Below, piece by piece: positions 1 to 5,712 of a stretch of 5,712 bases of DNA (positions are counted from its first letter, which is position 1; the number at the start of each line of letters is the position of its first letter). The notes under the pieces are model-generated. The model did not search any database. It worked only from the letters and a program-made list of their open reading frames with translations, and was not told where the DNA came from. The stretch spans positions 1-5,712 of the forward strand of contig JAUVAM010000294.1 in NCBI GenBank assembly GCA_030591745.1, read 5' to 3'. Made by a program: the position numbers and the translations under genes. This DNA comes from Deltaproteobacteria bacterium. Its GTDB lineage: Bacteria > Myxococcota > B64-G9.

Positions 1-867
1 ATGAAGAACCCTTTGGACGTTGCGGCGCGTGTTTCTGTGCGGAGTATGAAAGTATTGCCTACGAATTTGGTTTCGAGGGGCTTTGGGTCTTTTGCTCGGA
101 CGGGGGCTTCTAAGCACATTATTCGCGCTTATGCTCGTGCTTTTGGGGTGGCGGTGAATGAGGCGGAGTTGCCTTTGGAGGATTATCCGACTTTGAATGC
201 CTTTTTTACCCGCAAGCTCAAGCCTGGCGTGCGGCCTTTGGCCGAAGGGGCGGATGTGATGATCTGCCCGGTCGACGGCCAGCTTAGCGAATCCGGCGCT
301 TGTGAGCATGATCGATTGCTGCAGGTTAAAGGGCAGAGTTATTCCTTGTTTAATTTGCTGCGGGATGGACCCATGGCCCGCGCTTTCGAGGATGGTTCCT
401 ACGTTACGCTTTATTTGAGCCCTCGGGACTATCATCGGGTGCATGCCCCCTTGGACCTTCGCATTACGGGTATCGGCTACATGCCTGGGGCCCTGCTGCC
501 GGTCAATGGCCCCAGCGTTCGCTACAACGAAGATTTATTTACGCATAATGAGCGCTTGATGGTCTACGCCGAATCGGACGCCGGACCCATGGTCATGGTC
601 CTGGTGGGGGCGCATTGCGTGGGTTCCATCAGCCTGGCTTTTCACGACTTTGTCACCAACAAGGGCGGGCAAAGCCCGACGCGACTGAATTTCCAAAGGC
701 CCATATTCGTCCGCAAAGGTGACGAGGTGGGTATGTTCGAAATGGGTTCAACGGTTGTGATGATTTTCGAAAAGGAAGGAATCGATCTCGAACTGCCGAC
801 GCAGGGAGAATCGGTGCGTTTGGGCCAACGGCTCGGGCGCGTCACCAAAGAGGAGACTAAGACATGA
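1..867 (+). CDS. psd: Phosphatidylserine decarboxylase proenzyme (type I, pyruvoyl-dependent)
   Basis: This enzyme decarboxylates phosphatidylserine to phosphatidylethanolamine at the inner membrane, the last step of the main bacterial PE pathway. The 288-residue product has the family's landmarks in order: PVDG with the putative catalytic Asp92, YLSPRDYHRVHAP with His145 and His148 (residues 139-150), YMPGALLPVN (160-169), VGAHCVGSI (202-210) and MGST (248-251). Known members cleave themselves between the Gly and Ser of this last motif. That would give a beta chain of residues 1-249 and a 39-residue alpha chain whose Ser250 becomes the pyruvoyl group. The motif is MGST rather than the E. coli LGST, a conservative change. 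The length is a little under the E. coli enzyme because the acidic C-terminal extension is missing. The ATG at base 1 is taken as the start: it leaves about six more residues before the conserved LP than E. coli has, and the next in-frame ATG (codon 16) would leave very few. Any ribosome binding site lies outside the window. The stop overlaps the next gene's start by 4 bases. Confidence 0.96.
   Translation: MKNPLDVAARVSVRSMKVLPTNLVSRGFGSFARTGASKHIIRAYARAFGVAVNEAELPLEDYPTLNAFFTRKLKPGVRPLAEGADVMICPVDGQLSESGACEHDRLLQVKGQSYSLFNLLRDGPMARAFEDGSYVTLYLSPRDYHRVHAPLDLRITGIGYMPGALLPVNGPSVRYNEDLFTHNERLMVYAESDAGPMVMVLVGAHCVGSISLAFHDFVTNKGGQSPTRLNFQRPIFVRKGDEVGMFEMGSTVVMIFEKEGIDLELPTQGESVRLGQRLGRVTKEETKT
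851..855 (+). promoter_or_regulatory. Ribosome binding site for the outer-membrane barrel gene, inside psd
   Basis: AGGAG lies 8 bases before the ATG at 864, inside the last codons of psd. It fixes the start of the downstream gene and, with the ATGA overlap, supports coupled translation of the two genes. Confidence 0.75.
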
Positions 868-1472
868 AGCAGAACTTGTGGATTCTGATTCTTGGGGTTT
901 TGTTGTTGGCACCGATGGTTCGCGCCGAGGTGGTGGAGCCCAATGAATATGGCCGTCGCGGGCGCAATATGGGTTATCAGGGCCCCATGGGAGATAAGCT
1001 CCATGTGACATTTTCTTTCGGCGAGGGCGCATATATCAATGCCGGGTGCCGCTCAGGCTATGACTGCGACAGCGTCATGGTCACGCCCGCGGATTTTGAA
1101 CTGCTTGCGGGTTACAAGCTCAACCGATGGTTTGCCCTCGACATGGGCCTGGTCGTGGCGGTTGATTTCGATTACTACGATCGAGTGAACTACATGACGG
1201 GCTTGCGTCCGGGTGTTCGTTTTGTATTCCCCTTGCTCTTTCATCGCTCCATATACTTGCGGGCGGCCTTGCCGATTTTGTTCGGAGTCAGTGCCGACAA
1301 TGACCATCAAACGGTCTACATCGGTTTGTTGCTCGGCATAGGCGTGGAGTGGCGTTTCGGGCCCTTGGGCTTGTTCGGTGAGCTGGATTTTACGCCATTT
1401 TTTGTTGAGATGTACCCGGGTTATTACGCCATCCCGGTCCAGGGCCGCATCGGCCTGGCCTTCCACTTCTGA
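864..1472 (+). CDS. Small outer-membrane beta-barrel protein, putative (8 strands)
   Basis: I do not recognise a named family. The 202-residue product starts with a clear signal peptide: one Lys, a hydrophobic core over residues 4-17, and a likely cleavage after VRA (residue 21). The mature part is rich in alternating polar and hydrophobic stretches. Eight candidate strands can be drawn at about 46-57, 75-88, 89-101, 112-126, 129-141, 149-165, 167-180 and 188-202. The last ends in GLAFHF, so the C-terminal residue is Phe, as is typical of outer-membrane barrels recognised by the BAM machinery. Two cysteines (62 and 68) sit in one early loop and could form a small disulfide-closed loop. The start ATG overlaps the psd stop (ATGA) and has its own AGGAG, so the gene is probably co-transcribed and translationally coupled with psd. 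The barrel is inferred from strand pattern and length; a periplasmic beta protein is the main alternative. Confidence 0.75.
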   Translation: MKQNLWILILGVLLLAPMVRAEVVEPNEYGRRGRNMGYQGPMGDKLHVTFSFGEGAYINAGCRSGYDCDSVMVTPADFELLAGYKLNRWFALDMGLVVAVDFDYYDRVNYMTGLRPGVRFVFPLLFHRSIYLRAALPILFGVSADNDHQTVYIGLLLGIGVEWRFGPLGLFGELDFTPFFVEMYPGYYAIPVQGRIGLAFHF

Positions 1473-1476
1473 GCAA

Positions 1477-2994
1477 CTAAAATCGTGTGGTCCAGGTGAT
1501 GCTCGCCGAGCCGTCGGGGCCGGGGTGCAGACCAAGCTTATGTTCCGTCAGCTCGGATTCGAAGGTCCATTCCAGCACGAGACCCGTGACCAGACTGGCC
1601 GCGGCCAGGGTGTAGCCGGTGATGGCGAGACCGAGGTACAGGTCGGCCAATTGCTGGTTGTCTTCCACGCCCTGCAAGGTGAGTGCTTCGTCGGCCGCAT
1701 TCTGACATCGGGCATGGCCGAATTGGGCAGCCACGGCCAGTCCCACCAGCCCCGCACTGCCTATGGCGTAAGGCCACCAATGCTGGTGCCAGGGTTGAAT
1801 GTCGGCAAAGGCCTCAAGCTCGGGCAAGATTGGAACAAGCGCCTCGTTTTGACGGCTTAGCTCCTGGCCTGCCTCGGGCTCGTCTTCCGGGCGACGCCCA
1901 GCCGGCTCAAGCCGACCGGAAGGCCGACCGTCAACCAGATATTCGGCCAGGCTGCTTGCTGTTGCGGGGAGTTGGTCCGGGCTCACGCGGGTCAACCTGG
2001 CGTGGCGAAGGCTGTGGCCCGAAATGGGATCGACGAGCCGCAGCCTGAATTCGCAACCTGTTTTGGGGCAATTGCGCTCAACCAAAATCAGCTTGGCGCC
2101 ACCCAGCTTTTTGCCCAGCCAATCCCACCATCTGCCAGGCAATCCTTTTTGGCCGGACGGTAAGCGCAGGGCGGGGTGAAGTCCATCCAGCAGCAATTCT
2201 GGTTCTTTCAATAGTCGCAGGCTCAAGCGGGTGGTTCTGGGCCCCAGGTTCACCCATCGCTCGGCCGAACTGCCGTCGGCGCGTTTTGCCTGGAGGTAAT
2301 AGCGACCCACGGCGAAGGTCCCAAGGTAGGGCGTCGTGCCCACCTTGATTCCATCCAGGAAGATTTCGGTTTCGTGGGGCTCACAGTCGACGGCAAGACT
2401 GCCCCGATTCAGGGCGGCCAGGCGCTTGGCTGCAAGACTCCAGAGTTGGATGGTCTTGGTGGAGTATTCTCGCCTGCTCAGTTCCATGTCCGGCCTGGTC
2501 CTGAGCACTGCGGCGAAGGCCTGGATAGCCCCAGCGCGGTTTTTGGCTCCTGCCATGGCCATACCCAGGGCGATGTGGGACTTGACGAAGAGCGACCAAC
2601 GCAAGGGGCCTGGGGGCAGCATATCCAGCTCGGACTGCAGGTCTTGCAGTGAGCGAATAGCCTGTTTGTATTCGAAGGAATAGGTTTGCAGGAAGGCTTG
2701 CTCGTAGCGCTGTCGGAGGTCTTTGGCCTGGGCTTTAGAGACTTGGCTTGGGCCAACCCCGCTCAGGCGTCTGCGCAAATCGGCTCTGCCCAGGGCTTTT
2801 TCACCGAGCGCCTGTTGCAGCAATCGACTGAGTTCCAAAGTGTCATGATCGTGGGAGAGGTCATGGATTAGCGCAAAGACGGCGGGTGCCTGAGCATTCG
2901 CCTCCACGCCCCACACCTGCTTGGTGAGAAACATGCAGCCCAAGAACAGAAAAGCGAGTATGCGGTTTACCTGATGCAGGGAAAGTTCTCCCAA
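1477..2994 (-). CDS. PEGA-domain envelope protein with TPR-like N-terminus and C-terminal membrane hairpin
   Basis: Function unknown. The 505-residue product has an N-terminal export signal (Arg11, hydrophobic 12-23, possible cleavage near VWG-29 or ANA-35; FLGC at 17-20 is a weak lipobox alternative). A helical region at about 50-195 resembles tetratricopeptide repeats (AIQAF..VLRTRPDMELSRREYS). A PEGA domain follows at about 198-260, with LDGIKVGTTPY in its core. Next comes an alpha/beta segment (about 285-355, LGGAKLILVERN then FRLRLVDPISG) and a charged Pro/Glu-rich linker. Two hydrophobic helices at about 407-425 and 451-475 are joined by a polar loop, and the chain ends in a tail with final Phe. 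PEGA domains in other bacteria are extracytoplasmic beta modules linked to the envelope. The coordinates use the first conventional start, a TTG at 2994 with no ribosome binding site. GGGAG 8 bases before an in-frame CTG at 2979 suggests the true start gives 500 residues. The ATG at 2934 would cut into the export signal. It is the last gene of a three-gene operon and overlaps the lipoprotein gene by 28 bases (13 with CTG). Confidence 0.85.
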   Translation of the reverse strand: MGELSLHQVNRILAFLFLGCMFLTKQVWGVEANAQAPAVFALIHDLSHDHDTLELSRLLQQALGEKALGRADLRRRLSGVGPSQVSKAQAKDLRQRYEQAFLQTYSFEYKQAIRSLQDLQSELDMLPPGPLRWSLFVKSHIALGMAMAGAKNRAGAIQAFAAVLRTRPDMELSRREYSTKTIQLWSLAAKRLAALNRGSLAVDCEPHETEIFLDGIKVGTTPYLGTFAVGRYYLQAKRADGSSAERWVNLGPRTTRLSLRLLKEPELLLDGLHPALRLPSGQKGLPGRWWDWLGKKLGGAKLILVERNCPKTGCEFRLRLVDPISGHSLRHARLTRVSPDQLPATASSLAEYLVDGRPSGRLEPAGRRPEDEPEAGQELSRQNEALVPILPELEAFADIQPWHQHWWPYAIGSAGLVGLAVAAQFGHARCQNAADEALTLQGVEDNQQLADLYLGLAITGYTLAAASLVTGLVLEWTFESELTEHKLGLHPGPDGSASITWTTRF

Positions 2995-4565
2995 TCGTTT
3001 TGCCCGCAGCGTTTGCGGCAGCAGCCTGTGTCTGGTTCCTCCCCGTTTTCCTCGGCGGAGCCACCCGTGCCGCCCTCGCTGCCGTCACAACAGAAGTAGC
3101 CGATGGGACAAGGGGCGTTGGCCGCGCCGGATTCGGCGCAAACGCATTGCCCCGCCTGACAGGTCGTGGCACCCGAAGGCGAGGGGCAGCTTCCCTGGCC
3201 GCAGGTGCAGCCGCCGTTGTTGCAGGTTTCACCGTTGTCACAGGCCGCATCGCAGATACCACAGTGGACGGCATCAGCTCCACCTTCAAAACAATGACGC
3301 GCGCAGTCCTGGCATTCCCGGGAACAGCAAATCTGTCCCGCATCGCATCCATCCGGCAGGCCGGTGGCCGTATCGAATCGACAGCCACATTCGTGTTCAA
3401 AAAGGTTTGTGGGATTTGGGCTGGTGCAGAGTTGACCCAGGCTGCCATCAAGGCAGTTGTTGTCGCAGGCCCCGCAATCCGTGGGGCTGTTCAGATAGAT
3501 TTCGCAGCCGTTGGCCCCATCGGCGTCGCAGTCGGCGAACTCGTTGCTGCAAGAACCTTCATAGCCGCAGACAAATTCTTCGGTTTCGGTATCAAGGCAG
3601 GTACGTTGGTTGGGTGAGACATGGCCGACCAGATCATTGCAGTCGATGCCGCAGGTGCCGCAATTAAACAGCGTCACGAGGGTTTCACAGCCATTGGGAA
3701 GGACTTCGTCGCAATTGAGAAATCCATGTTCGCAATCGCCCTCAAAGACACACTGGCCAGACACGCAGTTGATGATCACGTCATCGGCTACGTGGGCCAC
3801 CGCCTGATGGCAGTCTAAGAAACAGGAGCCGCAGTTTGCCACATCCTGCATGATGTCGATGCACGCACCGTCGCAGCAGCGAAGTCCGTCGTCACACAGA
3901 GATTGCCCCCCGCAGGTGCAGAGCCCTTCAGTGCAACTGTCGGCCACCGCCGAGTCGCAGGCGCTGCAGTCGGCACCACAGCGCAAGGAGTCGGCGCTCG
4001 GCTGGCCGTTGGAGGTGCAGTCGCCCATGACACCGTCGGTGCAGACGCGCACGCCCTGGTTGCAGATGCCGGCCTCCGGTAGGTAACAAAGCTCTCGATC
4101 GCCATCCTGGCAGAGGATGATGGACAGAGGAAAGGTGGCCTGAGCCTGTTCTTCGCCATCGAGGGCCTCGTCGCGTACCTGCACCGTTACGTTGGCGTCG
4201 ATGGCCACTTCGGAGGGGCTGCCGGTGATTCGACCCGAATCGCCCAGGGCCATCCAGGACAAAGCTGGATCGGCTTCAATGATGGTCCAGTGGTAGGGGG
4301 GGAGACCGCCTTCAGCCTGCAGGCGTATGTCGTAGCTGAAATCAACCCGGCCATCGGGCAAGCTTACGGTGGTGATGATCAGGGCTTCGGTTTGGACACA
4401 TTGCTGGTCGCTGTTGCAGCGTTTGCCCTCCGGGCAGGGACTGGTGGCACTGCAGAGAAAGTCGCCCGCGTCGGTGCCCGCGTCCTGGTTGTCGCCCCCG
4501 CCGCCGCATGCAAGCAACGATAGACATGAAGCGAGTATGGCCAGTTTCAAGAGATTGGAACGCAT
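2967..4565 (-). CDS. Large cysteine-rich lipoprotein with putative Ig-like domain
   Basis: No named function is recognised. The 532-residue product begins with a lipoprotein signal: Lys7, a hydrophobic core, and lipobox LLAC with Cys20 as the lipidation site (LASC at 11-14 is a less likely second choice). A GGGGDNQDAGTDAG linker follows. Residues 38-56 hold a small Cys module (CPEGKRC). Residues about 62-151 look like a putative Ig / He_PIG-type domain (GGLPPYHW, then GRITGSPSEV). From 152 on the protein is almost entirely Cys modules: CxxGxxCCxxxC at about 224, 407 and 486, NCGxC-like at 244, 301, 364 and 435, and NGCE at 291 and 352. About 64 cysteines remain beyond Cys20 in the mature chain, so heavy disulfide bonding in the periplasm or at the surface is likely. 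The start at 4565 is chosen because GGAG lies 8 bases ahead; an earlier in-frame ATG at 4601 lies inside the upstream gene and would bury the signal peptide behind 12 residues. The upstream stop is only 1 base away. Similar mosaic Cys-rich lipoproteins are common in Myxococcota, where database names are often unreliable. Confidence 0.9.
   Translation of the reverse strand: MRSNLLKLAILASCLSLLACGGGGDNQDAGTDAGDFLCSATSPCPEGKRCNSDQQCVQTEALIITTVSLPDGRVDFSYDIRLQAEGGLPPYHWTIIEADPALSWMALGDSGRITGSPSEVAIDANVTVQVRDEALDGEEQAQATFPLSIILCQDGDRELCYLPEAGICNQGVRVCTDGVMGDCTSNGQPSADSLRCGADCSACDSAVADSCTEGLCTCGGQSLCDDGLRCCDGACIDIMQDVANCGSCFLDCHQAVAHVADDVIINCVSGQCVFEGDCEHGFLNCDEVLPNGCETLVTLFNCGTCGIDCNDLVGHVSPNQRTCLDTETEEFVCGYEGSCSNEFADCDADGANGCEIYLNSPTDCGACDNNCLDGSLGQLCTSPNPTNLFEHECGCRFDTATGLPDGCDAGQICCSRECQDCARHCFEGGADAVHCGICDAACDNGETCNNGGCTCGQGSCPSPSGATTCQAGQCVCAESGAANAPCPIGYFCCDGSEGGTGGSAEENGEEPDTGCCRKRCGQNDWENFPCIR
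2988..2992 (-). promoter_or_regulatory. Ribosome binding site pointing to a CTG start of the TPR-PEGA gene
   Basis: On the minus strand GGGAG is followed by 8 bases and then CTG (2979-2977), in frame with the TPR-PEGA protein. The same GGAG-to-start distance is seen in front of the barrel gene and the lipoprotein gene, and 7 bases in front of the first PEGA gene. This site lies inside the last codons of the lipoprotein gene. It comes after the TTG at 2994, so it cannot serve that start. Confidence 0.5.
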
Positions 4566-4566
4566 C

Positions 4567-5664
4567 TTAAAATCTCCAAACCGCGCTGGCCCCTTGTCCA
4601 TCCGGCCAAAGGTGCAAGTTTGGTACGGGACTCGGGTCGGTGCTGGCTTGGTCTTCCGAGGGGGGAGGCGCGTTGAGGGCGATGTCGAAGATGGCGATCA
4701 GTCCCGCGGCCAGGAGGCCCGCGCCACCGACGCCATAGACGATATATGCCTGCAAATATCGGGAATCGGCCGCATCCTGGTCGGCCTGCCAGTCTCGCCA
4801 GTGCAGACTCTCTTTCAGATCGGCGTTGTCTTGCAAAATGGATGCGTCTCGATGCAGGAAGACGGCCACCGCAGTGGCTGCGAGGCCAGTGCCGGCGGCG
4901 GTCCAGAAGGGCCAGTCCTTGTAAAATGGGACGTATTCCTTGGGGCGAAGAAAATCCGCGTCCGGGAGCAGTGCCACCACCTGCACCGTTTTGCCCACAG
5001 GCACGTGGACCCGACGGCTGAAGGTCTGGTGTCCCAGCTTTTTGACCTCGAGTTCGTGTTCACCCGCGGACAGGTTGGCCAAAGGACCCACCAGAGGCGT
5101 CATGCCCACCTGCTTCCCATCGACGAAGACCTCCGCGCCGGCCACGGCCGAAGAGAGTTCCAATGCGCCCACGTAACGATCGGGATCGAACATGGCCACT
5201 TCCAACTCGAGCATTTGTTCAGTCTTGGGCAAGCCCTTGGCGCTGATTCGAGCTGTGGCGATACGTTTTTGTTCGTCAGCGTTGACTAAGACAAGTTCCA
5301 GTTGGCTAAGCTCATCGACCACGCTCAGGGACCCGCTGATAACCAGACCGACCTCGGCGGTCTTGCCCAGTCCAGCCAGACAGGTGGTGCCCGTTCCGCA
5401 ACGGAGATATTTCTCATTGCCATCGACCAGGAGCAAGGAGTCCATGGCCATGCCGCTCATCAATTCGCCGCCTCTCTGTTTGTCGAAAAACTTTCGCAGC
5501 GCGGTTTCCATCTTGCTTGTGAACTCCGGCGAGGCGCCGTCCCCTGGGGCCAGATGCCAGAAAATGATCCTTGGCTTCGGTGCTTCCCGGGTTACTGCTT
5601 CCGTTCCAGTGGCCTGAGCCACGAGCAAGCAACCCAACCAACATGCGATGTGCATCGTAAGCAT
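4567..5664 (-). CDS. PEGA-domain envelope protein with C-terminal membrane hairpin
   Basis: Function unknown. The 365-residue product starts with a hydrophobic export segment (about 5-18, possible cleavage near residues 18-22). It is unusual in having no Lys or Arg before the hydrophobic core, and WLGC at 9-12 is a poor lipobox. Residues 30-160 form an alpha/beta domain with CGTGTTCLAGLGKTAEVGLV (89-108) leading into ISGSLSVVDE. This recalls the 'C..xxCLAEIG..LGAxxxVxGSL' segment that precedes PEGA domains in many myxobacterial proteins; that likeness is from memory. The PEGA domain spans about 167-233 (VFVDGKQVGMTP, 179-190). Hydrophobic helices lie at about 251-270 (WPFWTAAGTGLAATAVAVFL) and 304-328, separated by a polar loop, and the chain ends LHLWPDGQGASAVWRF. 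With a cleaved signal and two later helices, both the main domain and the tail would face the periplasm. The start at 5664 is supported by GGGAG 7 bases upstream. It is the first gene of the three-gene operon inside this window, 1 base from the lipoprotein ATG. Confidence 0.87.
   Translation of the reverse strand: MLTMHIACWLGCLLVAQATGTEAVTREAPKPRIIFWHLAPGDGASPEFTSKMETALRKFFDKQRGGELMSGMAMDSLLLVDGNEKYLRCGTGTTCLAGLGKTAEVGLVISGSLSVVDELSQLELVLVNADEQKRIATARISAKGLPKTEQMLELEVAMFDPDRYVGALELSSAVAGAEVFVDGKQVGMTPLVGPLANLSAGEHELEVKKLGHQTFSRRVHVPVGKTVQVVALLPDADFLRPKEYVPFYKDWPFWTAAGTGLAATAVAVFLHRDASILQDNADLKESLHWRDWQADQDAADSRYLQAYIVYGVGGAGLLAAGLIAIFDIALNAPPPSEDQASTDPSPVPNLHLWPDGQGASAVWRF
4574..4577 (-). promoter_or_regulatory. 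Ribosome binding site deciding the lipoprotein start
   Basis: Read on the minus strand, GGAG is followed by ATTTTAAG and then ATG (4565). It sits in the last codons of the upstream PEGA gene, whose TAA lies in the spacer. It supports the ATG at 4565 over the earlier in-frame ATG at 4601 and suggests translational coupling. Confidence 0.75.
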
Positions 5665-5671
5665 GATCTGT

Positions 5672-5676
5672 CTCCC
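5672..5676 (-). promoter_or_regulatory. Ribosome binding site of the first PEGA gene
   Basis: On the minus strand GGGAG is followed by 7 bases and the ATG at 5664. It selects this ATG over the in-frame ATG three codons later. Its GGG is part of the second copy of a CCCAGGG repeat described separately. Confidence 0.75.
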
Positions 5677-5696
5677 TGGGGATGTTCCACCCTGGG
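5674..5696 (-). repeat. Pair of CCCAGGG direct repeats in the operon leader
   Basis: On the minus strand CCCAGGG occurs twice, at 5696-5690 and 5680-5674, 16 bases apart start to start. The rest of the edge region (5665-5712) shows only the ribosome binding site; TACATA near 5701 is too weak to call a promoter. Each copy is palindromic except for its middle base, so the two copies can also pair with one A-A mismatch and a 9-base loop. The downstream copy shares its GGG with the ribosome binding site. It could be an operator or a weak hairpin that hides the site, or it may be chance. Confidence 0.3.
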
Positions 5697-5712
5697 TTAT
5701 GTAACTCGCTGG

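Noticed and set aside
666..678. CGGGC-AAA-GCCCG hairpin
   Set aside because: It lies inside psd with no T-run and a 3-base loop; most likely chance within coding sequence.
642..1032. Minus-strand open frames across the psd-barrel junction
   Set aside because: They cover the conserved psd active-site end and the signal peptide of the barrel gene on the opposite strand, and show no domain.
1360..1371. Small GCCC-TT-GGGC inverted repeat near the end of the barrel gene, considered as a terminator
   Set aside because: The stem is only four pairs with a two-base loop and no T-run, and it lies about 100 bases before the stop inside coding sequence.
2861..3451. Open frame on the minus strand (196 codons) in another frame across the lipoprotein 3' end
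   Set aside because: It overlaps the lipoprotein in a shifted frame and gives an Ala/Arg/Pro-rich product typical of shadow frames in GC-rich DNA.
3000..3617. Open frame on the plus strand (205 codons), Ala-rich, opposite the Cys-rich region
   Set aside because: Its Ala-rich composition is a by-product of reading the complement of Cys/Gly codon-rich DNA. It has no signal and no ribosome binding site that I can see.
2967..4565. Idea that the Cys-rich protein is a tryptophan synthase or enzyme, as similar proteins are sometimes named in databases
   Set aside because: The chain has a lipobox, an Ig-like domain and Cys modules, and no enzyme motif.
4369..5289. Long open frame on the plus strand (306 codons) opposite the first PEGA gene and the lipoprotein start
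   Set aside because: It runs antisense to two genes with clear signal peptides, domains and ribosome binding sites. Its own product has no recognisable domain.

Overview
The window carries five complete protein genes packed almost without gaps. Two are read left to right (1-1472) and three right to left (5664-1477), and the two groups meet tail to tail with only 4 bases between their stop codons. I see no RNA gene, insertion sequence, CRISPR array or origin, and no non-coding stretch longer than the 48 bases at the right edge. The organism is most likely a Myxococcota / former Deltaproteobacteria lineage, possibly Bradymonadales-like. This is an inference from style: PEGA-domain envelope proteins, a Cys-rich lipoprotein with a putative Ig-like domain and CxxGxxCC / NCGxC modules, the 'DAGTDAG' linker after its lipobox, and fairly GC-rich DNA. 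No ribosomal or other phylogenetic marker is present.

Left part (plus strand, 1-1472): a type I phosphatidylserine decarboxylase gene (psd), which makes phosphatidylethanolamine, overlaps by 4 bases (ATGA) a small exported protein that looks like an 8-stranded outer-membrane beta-barrel ending in Phe. The overlap implies translational coupling of a membrane-lipid enzyme with an outer-membrane protein.

Right part (minus strand, read from 5664 down to 1477): a three-gene operon. First comes a PEGA-domain protein with a signal peptide and a C-terminal hydrophobic hairpin. One base later comes a large lipoprotein with one Ig-like domain and about 60 cysteines. Overlapping the lipoprotein's end is a second PEGA protein, with a helical TPR-like N-terminus. 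The two PEGA proteins share the same ending: PEGA, hydrophobic hairpin, then a tail of the form LH-x2-PDG-x-AS...W..RF. They look like diverged paralogues flanking the lipoprotein. The set is best read as a candidate cell-envelope assembly of unknown function.

The most interesting points are this paralogue-lipoprotein-paralogue operon, a probable CTG start for the last gene of the operon, and a short near-palindromic repeat over the ribosome binding site of its first gene. Everything is read by eye from sequence; no database search was possible.
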